Shown here: positions 45,896-55,076 of the stretch, one piece after another
Position numbering within the stretch: the stretch's first letter is position 1
Layout of the letters: every line of letters begins with the position of its first letter
Assembly (NCBI GenBank): GCA_029246415.1
Contig: JAQWNF010000006.1
Location: 1-64,000, forward strand
From: Glaciecola sp.
GTDB lineage: Bacteria > Pseudomonadota > Gammaproteobacteria > Enterobacterales > Alteromonadaceae
Direction: 5' to 3'
Length of the DNA: 64,000 nucleotides
Translations under genes and position numbers: made by a program
Notes under the pieces: model-generated
The model's database searches: none
What the model was told of the DNA's origin: nothing
What the model saw: only the letters and a program-made list of their open reading frames with translations

Positions 45896-47191
45896 ATGAG
45901 AGTTAACAATTTACGTTGGTGGGTTATTGCGTTAATCGCTTTGGCTACCGTAATCAATTATATCGATCGCTCAGCGTTAAGTGTTTTATGGCCTGATATT
46001 GTCGAAGAATTATTCCCAGATGAATCAGCACTAGAACGAAAACAAATTTACGCAACGATTTCAATTGTATTTGTATTTTCTTATGCATTTGGTCAAGCGA
46101 TCTTTGGTAAAATATTTGATTGGATTGGTACTCGTATCGGTTTTGTTATATCTATCGGTGTATGGTCTTTAGCGACTGTTGCACATGCATTTGCTCAAGG
46201 CGTATTAACCTTTAGTATTTTCCGTGCAATCTTAGGTGTAGCTGAAGCGGGTAACTGGCCTGGCGCGACAAAAGGTAATGCCGAGTGGTTCCCAACCAAA
46301 GAACGTGCTTTAGCTCAGGGTATTTTTAACTCTGGTGCAGCGATCGGCGGCATCATTGCAATTCCATTAATCGCATATTTAACCGTTTTCTTTAGCTGGA
46401 AAATGGTGTTTGTTATTATCGGTTTGACCGGTTTGTTATGGTTGATCCCTTGGATAGTGTTAGTGAAAGCGCCACCTGGCTCACATCCATGGATCACTGA
46501 CGCAGAAAAAGAATATATCTTGACTGGTCAAAAGCGTGTAGAAGAAGATGGCAGTGAAGTAGAAGAGTACAATCCTGATACCGCTGAGCTTTTATCTCGT
46601 AAGCAAAGCTGGGGTGTAATTATTGCCTCTGCAGCAATTGATCCAATTTGGTGGTTGTTTGTGTTCTGGATCCCTATTTACCTGAACGAAGTGTATCAAA
46701 TGGATGTTAAATCAATCGGTATTTACGGTTGGGTGCCATATGTAGGTGCTATGTTTGGTGCTTGGTTCGGTGGGCTATTTGCACAAAATAGACTTAAAGC
46801 TGGTTGGAGCACTAACAAAACCCGTAAGGTCGTTATTACGCTTGGCTGTTTGATCATGCTACCTTCATTATTAGCGATGGCGAGCCCTGGCTCTCCAGTT
46901 ACAGCGGTAATCATCATGGCGGTGATCTTGTTTGGTTTCCAAACTGCGATCGGTAATGTACAAACTTTGCCAAGTGATTTGTTAGGCAAAAAATCTGTCG
47001 GTACATTAGCTGGATTTGCCGGTATGGCTGCGAAATTAGGTGCGGTAGGTCTAACGGCACTAGTGCCTATTCTAACCGCTGATGGTAACTATACTCCTGC
47101 GTTTGTAATTGGTGCGTCATTATCCATTATTGCAATGCTTGCGGTGTGGATATTAATTCCAAAAGTAGAGCCACTAAAAAAACTTAAGTAA
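45896..47191 (+). CDS. MFS transporter, predicted uronate (DEH/KDG) importer
   Basis: Major facilitator of 431 residues with twelve predicted helices. The N-terminus WWVIALIALATVINYIDRSA and the loop FGKIFDWIGTRIGF are typical of the ExuT/anion:cation symporter family, as is GNWPGATKGNAEWFPTKERA. It lies directly after the PL6 lyase and before kdgK, so the inferred substrate is the unsaturated uronate DEH or short alginate oligomers. AAAGGACC precedes the ATG. A terminator follows the stop. Confidence 0.88.
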   Translation: MRVNNLRWWVIALIALATVINYIDRSALSVLWPDIVEELFPDESALERKQIYATISIVFVFSYAFGQAIFGKIFDWIGTRIGFVISIGVWSLATVAHAFAQGVLTFSIFRAILGVAEAGNWPGATKGNAEWFPTKERALAQGIFNSGAAIGGIIAIPLIAYLTVFFSWKMVFVIIGLTGLLWLIPWIVLVKAPPGSHPWITDAEKEYILTGQKRVEEDGSEVEEYNPDTAELLSRKQSWGVIIASAAIDPIWWLFVFWIPIYLNEVYQMDVKSIGIYGWVPYVGAMFGAWFGGLFAQNRLKAGWSTNKTRKVVITLGCLIMLPSLLAMASPGSPVTAVIIMAVILFGFQTAIGNVQTLPSDLLGKKSVGTLAGFAGMAAKLGAVGLTALVPILTADGNYTPAFVIGASLSIIAMLAVWILIPKVEPLKKLK

Positions 47192-47206
47192 TTCCTATAA
47201 CACTGC

Positions 47207-47250
47207 GCCTAAGTAGTTATGTATATATTACGTAACTACTTGGGCTTTTA
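47207..47250 (+). terminator. Rho-independent terminator between the MFS transporter and kdgK
   Basis: GCCTAAGTAGTTA (47207-47219) pairs with TAACTACTTGGGC (47233-47245), a 13-bp stem with one G-U pair, followed by TTTTA. It separates the lyase-transporter transcript from kdgK-fbp or attenuates read-through. Confidence 0.8.
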
Positions 47251-47283
47251 TCTGACTAGATTGACTAACGGTAAGTTACGTAT

Positions 47284-48186
47284 ATGAAAAATATTATTTT
47301 GATGGGTGAGTGCATGGTTGAATTACGCCGTGATGTAAATGGTGTAATCGCTCAGTCATTTGCTGGGGATGTATATAATGCGGGTGTTTACCTCAAACGT
47401 ACATGTCCTTCTATCAATGTGCAGCTTGCCTCTCAAGTCGGTTCCGACACGTTAAGTGAACAAATGTTAGCGGCGTTCGCAGATGAAGATATAGACAGTA
47501 GTTTGGTCTTACAAGATCCACAACGTATGCCAGGTTTGTATTGGGTTAACACCGATGCATCAGGCGAACGTTCATTTTTGTACTGGCGCGAAAGTGCGGC
47601 AGCGAGGTGGCAAGTCGAAAATTATGACGCGGCATACATTGAAAAGTTAAAAGAAGCTGATATTTTCTTCTTTTCTGGGATCAGCATTGCGATTATTCAA
47701 CCTGAGCATCGCGAGCGTTTTTGGGAAGTAGTACGTGAGCTTAAAGAAAGTGGGGTAAAGATTGCGTTTGATCCTAACTACCGTCCAAAACTGTGGAAAA
47801 GCGTAGAAGACACAAAAGCACAATATGATATTGCGTTTTCTCTTTCTGATATCGCTTTACCAGGAGTTGAAGATTTTGACATGCTGTATGGTTTGTCTGA
47901 TTTTGCAGCTGTTGAAACATTTTTAGCTCCTTACAATATCAATGAACAAATCATCAAAGATGGCCCTAATGGCGTGGTAGTGATTGAAGATTCGACGCGC
48001 ACATTTATAACAATTACACCGGTTGAAAATGTCGTCGATACAACCTCAGCAGGTGACTCATTTAATGGTGCATACTTAGGTTCTCGAATGACCGGTGGCA
48101 CGATTGAAGCAGCAGTGGCAAGTGCTGCCAAGATGGCGGGGACGGTAATTCAGTACCCCGGCGCTATAATTCCAAAATCGGTTTAA
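47284..48186 (+). CDS. kdgK: 2-keto-3-deoxygluconate kinase
   Basis: PfkB-family sugar kinase of 300 residues that phosphorylates KDG to KDPG. The N-terminus is IILMGECMVELRRDVNGVIA, with SFAGDVYNAGVYLKRTC following, and the ATP/catalytic PfkB signature is VVDTTSAGDSFNGAYLGSRM near residue 255. ALPGVEDFDMLYG matches the KdgK subgroup. Neighbours eda and the predicted DEH reductase confirm the pathway. It follows the terminator by 34 bases, so a promoter should lie in or near that short gap. Confidence 0.93.
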   Translation: MKNIILMGECMVELRRDVNGVIAQSFAGDVYNAGVYLKRTCPSINVQLASQVGSDTLSEQMLAAFADEDIDSSLVLQDPQRMPGLYWVNTDASGERSFLYWRESAAARWQVENYDAAYIEKLKEADIFFFSGISIAIIQPEHRERFWEVVRELKESGVKIAFDPNYRPKLWKSVEDTKAQYDIAFSLSDIALPGVEDFDMLYGLSDFAAVETFLAPYNINEQIIKDGPNGVVVIEDSTRTFITITPVENVVDTTSAGDSFNGAYLGSRMTGGTIEAAVASAAKMAGTVIQYPGAIIPKSV

Positions 48187-48310
48187 ATCGGTATAACACC
48201 CTACGTCAGACACAATTAAACACACACAAACATATACACTGTGCTATTGCCAAAATTATATGCAATAGGCTATTGGCTTTAAATAGTACAGTGCTTTACA
48301 AGGGGGTCAT

Positions 48311-48928
48311 ATGCCTACTTTTTCAGAATTAATGAACACGCAAACGTTACTACCGATTATCCAAGCTGATACGGTTGAAGATGGCGTTAAAGTCGCAACT
48401 ACTATGCTTGAAGCTGGTTTAAATTTGGTTGAAGTAGTACTTCGTACACCTGCATCTATTGAAATGGTTGCAGCAATCAAAGCAGCTTGTCCTGAAATGA
48501 TTGTTGGTGCAGGTACAGTTACCAACGCAGACATTTTAAAAGAAGCATTAGATGCGGGTGCAGACTTTATTATCACCCCAACTATTACACCTTCGCTATT
48601 AGCTGCTCTAGCTGATAGTCCAGTACCGGTTGTACCAGGTGTTTCTACGATGAGCGATATTTTATTAGCGATTGAACACGGCTATACAGAACTTAAATTG
48701 TTCCCAGCTTCATTGTCTGGTGGTGCGCCATTCTTACAAGCGGTTAATGCAGTGTTCCCACAATTACGTTTCTGCCCAACGGGTGGTATTTCTCCGAGCA
48801 ATAAAGCTGATTATTTAGCACTACCAAATGTAGTCGCTGTCGGTGGTACTTGGGTCGCTAAAAAGGAATGGGTTACAGCTAAAAATTGGCAAGCTATCTT
48901 TGATGCATGCCAAGAAGCAAGCGTGTAA
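48311..48928 (+). CDS. eda: 2-dehydro-3-deoxyphosphogluconate (KDPG) aldolase
   Basis: Class I aldolase splitting KDPG into pyruvate and glyceraldehyde-3-phosphate, 205 residues (E. coli 213). The catalytic Glu lies in NLVEVVLRTPAS, the phosphate-binding GAGTVTNADILKEALDAGAD follows, the Schiff-base Lys is in TELKLFPASLSGGAP and the phosphate site is in FCPTGGISPSN. AGGGGGT lies just before the ATG. The 124-base gap after kdgK holds an inverted repeat (CTATTGC/GCAATAG, 48244-48268) of unknown role. The fba gene follows 27 bases later. Confidence 0.96.
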   Translation: MPTFSELMNTQTLLPIIQADTVEDGVKVATTMLEAGLNLVEVVLRTPASIEMVAAIKAACPEMIVGAGTVTNADILKEALDAGADFIITPTITPSLLAALADSPVPVVPGVSTMSDILLAIEHGYTELKLFPASLSGGAPFLQAVNAVFPQLRFCPTGGISPSNKADYLALPNVVAVGGTWVAKKEWVTAKNWQAIFDACQEASV

Positions 48929-48955
48929 CGTCATAAATTACAAGGAATGAAACAA

Positions 48956-50023
48956 ATGAATATTATGCGTCCAGGCGTGTTGGATGGCAATGAAGCTATG
49001 GCTGTGTTTGCGCATGCTCGTCAACATAAATATGCGCTCCCAGCAGTCAATGTTATTGGCACTCAATCTATCAATGCTGTGTTAGAAACTGCAAAAGCGG
49101 TGAACTCACCCGTTATTATTCAGTTATCTTACGGCGGTGCGGCGTTTTTTGCCGGTAAAGGTCTAGATAAATCAGCCATCGATAATGCCGTAGCAGGTGC
49201 CGTTGCAGCAGCTCATTACGTTCATTTTATGGCAGTGCAATATAACGTGACTGTTATTTTACATACTGACCATGCTGCATTAAAACAATTGCCGTGGATT
49301 GATGGTTTACTAGCAGCAGGTGAAGCATATTTTGCTGCTCATCAAGCGCCATTGTTTTCATCACATATGTTAGATTTATCAGAAGAGCCTTTAGCGGATA
49401 ATATCCGTATTAGCGCTGAGTATCTGGCAAAAATGGCAAAGCTCAATATGGCCATCGAAATCGAATTGGGCTGTACTGGTGGCGAAGAAGATGGGGTTGA
49501 TAATACCCACTTAGATTCTTCTCTCTTATATACTCAGCCTAGTGAAGTAGCGGCGGCGTATGAAGCATTAAGTGCAGTTAGTCCTAATTTTAGTATTGCA
49601 GCGTCTTTTGGTAATGTACATGGGGTGTATAAGCCCGGTAATGTGGTTCTGACCCCATTAATTTTACGTGACTCTCAAACGTTAGTATCGCAACAGTTTA
49701 ATTTACCTGAAAACAGCCTGAACTTTGTGTTTCATGGTGGTTCTGGTTCAGAAGAAGCCAAAATTCAAGAGTCTTTGGGTTATGGCGTAGTCAAAATGAA
49801 CATAGACACCGATACCCAGTGGGCGACATGGCAGGGCGTTTTGGATTACTACACTGATAAATCTGAGTATTTGCAAGGTCAAATCGGCAACCCTGATGGT
49901 GAAGATAAGCCGAACAAAAAGTACTACGATCCGCGTGTTTGGTTACGTCATGCTGAAGTAAGCATGTCAGCTCGCTTAACGCGTTGTTTTGCTGATTTAA
50001 ACTGTATAAATAGGATTGCATAA
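48956..50023 (+). CDS. fbaA: Class II fructose-bisphosphate aldolase
   Basis: Zinc-dependent aldolase condensing glyceraldehyde-3-P and DHAP, 355 residues (E. coli FbaA 359). Zinc and active-site segments are VILHTDHAALKQLPWIDGLL, IEIELGCTGGEEDGVDNTHL, FGNVHGVYKPGNVVLTP and FVFHGGSGSEEAKIQESLGY, with KMNIDTDTQWATW. The match to E. coli FbaA is collinear. ATG 48956 lies nine bases from AGGA; the track start at 48947 abuts it. It is downstream of eda and overlaps fbp by one base, which points to a gluconeogenic direction in alginate growth. Confidence 0.96.
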   Translation: MNIMRPGVLDGNEAMAVFAHARQHKYALPAVNVIGTQSINAVLETAKAVNSPVIIQLSYGGAAFFAGKGLDKSAIDNAVAGAVAAAHYVHFMAVQYNVTVILHTDHAALKQLPWIDGLLAAGEAYFAAHQAPLFSSHMLDLSEEPLADNIRISAEYLAKMAKLNMAIEIELGCTGGEEDGVDNTHLDSSLLYTQPSEVAAAYEALSAVSPNFSIAASFGNVHGVYKPGNVVLTPLILRDSQTLVSQQFNLPENSLNFVFHGGSGSEEAKIQESLGYGVVKMNIDTDTQWATWQGVLDYYTDKSEYLQGQIGNPDGEDKPNKKYYDPRVWLRHAEVSMSARLTRCFADLNCINRIA

Positions 50024-50985
50024 TGCAAAGACTGATTTCAGTACTCAAACAAGATAACGTCGACTTAGAGTTGATTATGTTGATCCGCTCTATTTTAGCG
50101 GCATCCAAAGAAATTGCATTTCGTGTCAGTCAAGGTGCTCTTGGCGATGTATTAGGTTCAACCTTAATGCAAAATGTTCAAGGTGAAACGCAAAAACAAC
50201 TTGATGTTATTTCAAATGATTTGCTCAAAGACTTGCTCCTTAGTGATGACTGTGTGCGTGCAATTGCTTCTGAAGAAGAAGACGATGTAGTGGCGGGTAA
50301 TCCAAATGGTCGTTTCAATGTCGCGTTTGATCCTTTAGATGGCTCATCTAACATTGATATCAACGGTCAGATTGGTACTATTTTTACCATTTATGCCACG
50401 CGTCCAGAGTTTCCTGCTGATAGCCCTGAGCAATTTTTGCAAAAAGGCCGTGAGCAGCTGGTAGCAGGTTATGTCTTATATGGCCCTTCAACTATGTTAG
50501 TTATGTCGACAGGCGGCCCTACACGTGGCTATACCTTAGATTTAACTCATGGTGGATACCTATTAACCACACCGACTATGTCTATTCCAACCCACAGTAA
50601 TGAATTTGCGATTAATATGGCAAACTATCAATTCTGGGCACCTGATATTCAAGCGTATTTCAAAGAAAAGTTTTTAGTACAGACCGAAGAAGCGGCTGGC
50701 ACTATGCGCTGGAATGCTGCAATGGTGGGTGATGTGCATCGTGTATTGACACGAGGTGGTGTTTTTTATTATCCACAGGATGTGCGCCCAGGTCATGAGA
50801 ATGGCAAAATCAGATTGTTGTATGAAGCAAATCCAATGGCAATGTTAGTTGAAAATGCTAATGGAAGTGCTGTTGTAAATAAAGCTTCTGTATTAGATTT
50901 AACGCCGACAGAGCTGCATCAACGCGTGCCGATTTTACTTGGGTCTTCTGATCTTGTTACGGCAGTGTGTGCCGCGCAGCAATAA
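50023..50985 (+). CDS. fbp: Class 1 fructose-1,6-bisphosphatase
   Basis: Gluconeogenic phosphatase converting fructose-1,6-bisphosphate to fructose-6-phosphate, 320 residues (E. coli 332). Metal-site motifs are AIASEEEDDVVAGNPNGRFN and FDPLDGSSNIDINGQIGTIF; YVLYGPSTMLV, MVGDVHRVLTRGGVFYYP and KIRLLYEANPMAMLVENANG are further family blocks. Its ATG shares a base with the fba stop (TAATG), so the two are translationally coupled. A terminator follows. Confidence 0.96.
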   Translation: MQRLISVLKQDNVDLELIMLIRSILAASKEIAFRVSQGALGDVLGSTLMQNVQGETQKQLDVISNDLLKDLLLSDDCVRAIASEEEDDVVAGNPNGRFNVAFDPLDGSSNIDINGQIGTIFTIYATRPEFPADSPEQFLQKGREQLVAGYVLYGPSTMLVMSTGGPTRGYTLDLTHGGYLLTTPTMSIPTHSNEFAINMANYQFWAPDIQAYFKEKFLVQTEEAAGTMRWNAAMVGDVHRVLTRGGVFYYPQDVRPGHENGKIRLLYEANPMAMLVENANGSAVVNKASVLDLTPTELHQRVPILLGSSDLVTAVCAAQQ

Positions 50986-51021
50986 AATAGATTTTTCGTT
51001 CAACGGATTTATTATATGATT

Positions 51022-51049
51022 AAAAGGTCAACGCATGTTGGCCTTTTTT
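51022..51049 (+). terminator. Rho-independent terminator after fbp
   Basis: AAAAGGTCAAC-GCAT-GTTGGCCTTTT forms an 11-bp stem with one G-U pair and a 4-base loop, followed by Ts. It marks the end of the kdgK-eda-fba-fbp transcript. Confidence 0.87.
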
Positions 51050-51085
51050 ATTGGCCTTGTTATAAGTATTTTACAGGAGTTACAC

Positions 51086-51361
51086 ATGCAGTTAGTTGTT
51101 GAGATATCACTTTATCCCCTTGCAGAGCAATATATTACCCCGATACAAACCTTTATTGACCGTCTTAACGATTACCCACAATTAAGTGTTAGAACCTGTG
51201 CGACTAGCACACTAGTAAAAGGTGACTATGCTGAAGTTATGGCAGTCTTAGGGGACGAAATGCAGCAAACACATGCCGAAGTGGGTCAGGCTATATTTGT
51301 ATGTAAGTTTCTCAATGGCGACAACATCGATATTGCGTATCAAGGTCACCATCAGCAATAA
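51086..51361 (+). CDS. YKOF-like thiamine/HMP-binding family protein
   Basis: A 91-residue single-domain protein resembling the YKOF family (ferredoxin-like, thiamine- or HMP-binding): MQLVVEISLYPLAEQYITPI opens with the first strand, and LSVRTCATSTLVKGDYAEVM contains the typical TLVxGD segment. The end is QAIFVCKFLNGDNID. ATG 51086 is five bases after CAGGAG; the track start at 51035 overlaps the fbp terminator. It follows the alginate operon but is separated by that terminator, so a shared function is not implied. Confidence 0.72.
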   Translation: MQLVVEISLYPLAEQYITPIQTFIDRLNDYPQLSVRTCATSTLVKGDYAEVMAVLGDEMQQTHAEVGQAIFVCKFLNGDNIDIAYQGHHQQ

Positions 51362-51369
51362 GATAGTTG

Positions 51370-52257
51370 TTAGCCTAACGTGTCACTCAGCACTTTAATG
51401 TGCGCCGGTCCAATCTCACAGCAACCGCCAATAATTGTCGCGCCTTGTTGCGCCCATAATTGAGCGTGCTCGGCGTATTCTTGCGGGTCAAGGTCTTTGC
51501 GGGTAGTGAGGCTTTTTACCGTTGTGCCTGGGTAGAGGCTTGTAATCGAAGTAAAGCCGTTAGCATACACGCCAATCTGTCCGACCTTATCGGTTAAATA
51601 GGGCAGGGCTTGTTCAATGGCTTCAGGGCGGCTGCAATTTAGCAATACGGTATTGGTAAACTCAGGAACCAACTGTGCAATGGCATCGACCAGTGCATCT
51701 CCACCACGTAATTGTGCTGGATTATCATCACACACAGAAAATGCTAACCATACAGGTTTACCGGATTCTTTGGCGGCGGTGCAAGCTGCTTTTGCCTCAT
51801 TAATAGAAGACATCGTTTCGCAAATAAACAAATCACTAAATGGGTTTTGCAACTGCACGAGCTGTCTATAGGTTTGCAAAGACGCTTCAAACTCAGGCGA
51901 ACGGTCAGGGTGATAGCTGGCGACAAGCGGTGGTAGGCATCCTGCTATTTTAATATCACAGCCTGAACCTGAACCACAGCTTACGGCCGCTCGAGAAATC
52001 GCATCTTGTGCAGCCTTTCCCGCTAGGGCATGCAGTAGCTCGAGTTGCTCGCTGGCGTGGTTGAGTGCTAATCGTTGCGGTGTCGCGGTGTAGGTGTTTA
52101 AGGTAATAATTTGCGCACCAGCTTGAATAAAATCATAGTGCAGCTGAGTCACCAAATCCGGCTCATGAAGCATAATATCAGCCGACCACATGGTGGTAAC
52201 TTCGCGTTTGGAACGAGCTAAAAGTTCTTGGCCCATTCCGCCATCGAGTATGATCAT
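51370..52257 (-). CDS. Homocysteine S-methyltransferase family protein
   Basis: (beta/alpha)8 methyltransferase of 295 residues in the MmuM/BHMT family. The N-terminus is MIILDGGMGQELLARSKREV. The zinc ligands are Cys in VLLNCSRPEAIEQALP and the pair in IIGGCCEIGPAHIKVL. These enzymes methylate homocysteine to methionine from S-methylmethionine or SAM; the donor is not evident here. ATG 52257 replaces the track start at 52347, which lies inside rlmF. One base separates it from the rlmF stop, so the two are cotranscribed. Confidence 0.9.
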   Translation of the reverse strand: MIILDGGMGQELLARSKREVTTMWSADIMLHEPDLVTQLHYDFIQAGAQIITLNTYTATPQRLALNHASEQLELLHALAGKAAQDAISRAAVSCGSGSGCDIKIAGCLPPLVASYHPDRSPEFEASLQTYRQLVQLQNPFSDLFICETMSSINEAKAACTAAKESGKPVWLAFSVCDDNPAQLRGGDALVDAIAQLVPEFTNTVLLNCSRPEAIEQALPYLTDKVGQIGVYANGFTSITSLYPGTTVKSLTTRKDLDPQEYAEHAQLWAQQGATIIGGCCEIGPAHIKVLSDTLG

Positions 52258-52258
52258 C

Positions 52259-53182
52259 TTAAAATCTCCATGCAATAAAGCGACTTGCTTTAGCGCCTTG
52301 AGCCATATTGATCGTTTTACATTCTGATACGCCGAGTGATTTGGCAAGGCCAGTTAATGGTGTGACGTTTTCTTTTTTGGATAATAACGACGTAAACCAA
52401 GTAACCTGATCTTTAAAATCTATACTTTCGCGGATCATGTTAGAAACAAAGCTCAATTCACCGCCCTCACACCACAATTCATTGTGTTGTCCGCCAAAGT
52501 TCAAGGATGATTGATGCTTAGCTGTGGAATCTTTACCGCGCCGTTTTTGACTATGTTTGGCTAAGTTACGGTTTTTCTTGCGACTACCGCTCATCGCTGC
52601 TTCAGCTGAGACATGAAATGGCGGATTACACATAGTAAAATCGAACGTTTCACCTGGTTTGATAATACCTGCAAATATTGCGTTGCGGTTCTTTTGTAAA
52701 CGCACGTCGACTAATTTTCGAAGATTGGGATTGGATTCAGCAATTAAGGAGGCATTGTTATAGGACGCTTGCTCAATATCACTGCCGACCATTTTCCAAC
52801 CGTAATGCTGTGAGGCAACAATCGGATAAATCAAATTCGCACCTGTGCCTATATCTAAGCCTTTTGCGCAACTGCCTGATTCTAGCTGAAGTAAGTCCGC
52901 AATATAATGCACATAGTCGGCACGACCAGGCACTGCAGGACATAAAAATCCATCAGGGATATCCCAATTCACGACTTGATAATATTGCTTTAATAATGCG
53001 CTGTTTAAGGCTTTAACGGCACTCGGCTGAGAAAAATCAATGGTTAATTTGCCAACAGGATTAGGCGCTAAACATGCTTGCAGAGGCGTATGTAATTGCG
53101 CAAGTTGAGTAAAGTCATACCCTTTATTATGCGGGTTACGCGGATGCATTTCTGATTTAGTTTGGGGTTGATTTGATTTCAT
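52259..53182 (-). CDS. rlmF: RlmF, 23S rRNA (adenine-1618 N6)-methyltransferase
   Basis: SAM-dependent methyltransferase for A1618 of 23S rRNA, 307 residues (E. coli 308). The basic N-terminus has MHPRNPHNKGYDFTQLA. The SAM site is CAKGLDIGTGANLIYPIVAS, and the catalytic motif NPPF lies in FDFTMCNPPFHVSAEAAMSG. FGGQHNELWCEGGELSFVSN is a family block. The homocysteine methyltransferase gene follows after one base on the same strand. Confidence 0.95.
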   Translation of the reverse strand: MKSNQPQTKSEMHPRNPHNKGYDFTQLAQLHTPLQACLAPNPVGKLTIDFSQPSAVKALNSALLKQYYQVVNWDIPDGFLCPAVPGRADYVHYIADLLQLESGSCAKGLDIGTGANLIYPIVASQHYGWKMVGSDIEQASYNNASLIAESNPNLRKLVDVRLQKNRNAIFAGIIKPGETFDFTMCNPPFHVSAEAAMSGSRKKNRNLAKHSQKRRGKDSTAKHQSSLNFGGQHNELWCEGGELSFVSNMIRESIDFKDQVTWFTSLLSKKENVTPLTGLAKSLGVSECKTINMAQGAKASRFIAWRF

Positions 53183-53358
53183 TGACTATCACTGCGTACT
53201 TTTATTAGCGCTATTGTATCTTATGTGTCTAGGCAAAGCAGGGATAAATGGATGTTTTACTAAATTTTCATAAGAAAATGGCTTATGTATTGAAAATTAA
53301 TTATACGGTAAATTAAGACGAGTCAATATAAGGACAAAGCATTTTAAAGGACGTCACT

Positions 53359-54960
53359 TTGCCAGTTGAAAAAGAGTTAAACCTTTCACAATTTATAACG
53401 TACTCAGTCATCATTTTGGTTGGGTGTCTCGCTGCTGAATTTTTCTTATTTGCACTATCCTTACGCTATGAAGTATATGAGAACATGGTGTGTTGGTATT
53501 TCCCTATTGGTTTTAGGTTATTGTTATTGTTGTATTTACCTATTCGTTATTGGGGCGTTGTTTGGTTTGGCGGTAGTCTTGGGTTGTTCTTATATTGGTC
53601 AAATTATGTCGAGCCTAATACGGTGTTTATTGACAATTTTAGCTACAATTTCTATTTATTATTATCGTTACCTGTTATTTATTTTGTCAAGGTTCGTTAC
53701 GTTACCGAATCTTTAATGACTGTTAAAGCGTTGCTTGCGATATTAGGTGCGTTTATTGCTATTAGATTAATAGATACTTTCATTAATTTAGCCTCAGATG
53801 GACCTTTGTATTTAGGTGTGCCAGAAGCGTTACTGTTAGATGTATTTATTGCACATCAACTTGCTGCATTGTTACCATTTTTGTTCATGTTGACCTGTTA
53901 CTACTTTGTTCAATGGCTAGTGAGTGGTGCTACCAAGTTGAATAATGTTCAGTTAGTTAAATTATTTATAGTTAATCTTATTATAGGGTTGTCATTATTG
54001 TTAGTGCACGTCATCCAGCCGAGTTTAGATAACTTGTTAGTCGTCTTGGTGTTCATTGGCATTGTATGGCTAGGGGCGAGTTATGGCTTTACGGCGTTGA
54101 TGACATTTACGGTGACTATTAACACATTTTTATTGTTGTATTTGTTTGATACCAATAATGGTGAGTTACTACTCCGGTACATGCCTTTTATGTCTAGCTA
54201 TTGCCTAGTGGCGTTATTTGTTGGCGGGTATTTAATTGAAACGGAGCGGGTGAATCTCAATTTACGTATAAATAACTCCACGTTAGCCGAGAACAACATG
54301 AAGTTGAAGGAGTTGTCTAACCGAACGATTAGCATCCAAGAACAAGAGCGCAAAGAGCTTTCTCAAGAGTTGCATGATGAAATCGGTCAAAACATCACTG
54401 CATTAAAAACAGAACTAATAATGATCGAACGCACAGGTCTACAACACTCAGATAAATTCAGTACTGAAGGGATCAGGCACGCGGCTGATATGATTTATGA
54501 TAGTGTGTACAACATGATGAATTGGCTAAGACCGTCAGAGTTGGACGAGATTGGATTAACTGACATTTTGACGGGGGCGTTTTTTGCTAGTCGTTTATCT
54601 GCCGCAAACATTCATTATGTACATGATATAACAGCTAACTTGCAACAATTGACGGCGGCACAAGAGATTGCGATATTTAGAATTGTGCAAGAATCCGTGA
54701 CCAATACGATAAAATACTCAACCGGAGATTTGTACAGCGTGAGTATCCATCAAGTCGCGGATATTTTGATCTTGAGTATGTCTGATAATGGTTTTGTTAA
54801 ACAAGGGACATCCAAATCTGGTGGGTTTGGATTATCTGGTATCGAAGACCGGGTTACGTCGCTTGACGGCGATTTTTATATCGACTCTACAGATGGGTTT
54901 AACATTTATGTTAAGTTGCCATTAGCGCGTTGTACTCAGGAGAGTAATGCACTAGCATAA
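53359..54960 (+). CDS. Orphan sensor histidine kinase, MASE1-like membrane domain with HisKA_3
   Basis: UhpB-type kinase of 533 residues. About eight membrane helices (residues 10-300) form a MASE1-like sensor. A coiled segment leads to the HisKA_3 phosphoacceptor helix ISIQEQERKELSQELHDEIG, with His in ELHDE. The ATPase domain has FRIVQESVTNTIKYSTG and DNGFVKQG, ending in SGGFGLSGIEDRVTSLDG. Such kinases normally pair with a NarL/LuxR-type regulator, but none is adjacent. The start is TTG at 53359, seven bases after AAGGA. The BASS gene follows 116 bases downstream; a sensor-transporter link is possible but unproven. Confidence 0.87.
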   Translation: MPVEKELNLSQFITYSVIILVGCLAAEFFLFALSLRYEVYENMVCWYFPIGFRLLLLLYLPIRYWGVVWFGGSLGLFLYWSNYVEPNTVFIDNFSYNFYLLLSLPVIYFVKVRYVTESLMTVKALLAILGAFIAIRLIDTFINLASDGPLYLGVPEALLLDVFIAHQLAALLPFLFMLTCYYFVQWLVSGATKLNNVQLVKLFIVNLIIGLSLLLVHVIQPSLDNLLVVLVFIGIVWLGASYGFTALMTFTVTINTFLLLYLFDTNNGELLLRYMPFMSSYCLVALFVGGYLIETERVNLNLRINNSTLAENNMKLKELSNRTISIQEQERKELSQELHDEIGQNITALKTELIMIERTGLQHSDKFSTEGIRHAADMIYDSVYNMMNWLRPSELDEIGLTDILTGAFFASRLSAANIHYVHDITANLQQLTAAQEIAIFRIVQESVTNTIKYSTGDLYSVSIHQVADILILSMSDNGFVKQGTSKSGGFGLSGIEDRVTSLDGDFYIDSTDGFNIYVKLPLARCTQESNALA

Positions 54961-55076
54961 AGCGGTTTGTGATGTTTACAATCTGGTCTAACAATCGCAT
55001 GGTTTATGATTAAATATTCGATGAAATTGTATTATAGTGGCGAAACATTGGCTATAACAATACTATAGGGCTATAC

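Noticed and set aside
48244-48294. CTATTGC/GCAATAG and CACTGT/ACAGTG inverted repeats before eda as an attenuator or riboswitch
   Set aside because: Stems are short, there is no T-run, and no known riboswitch class is recognisable.
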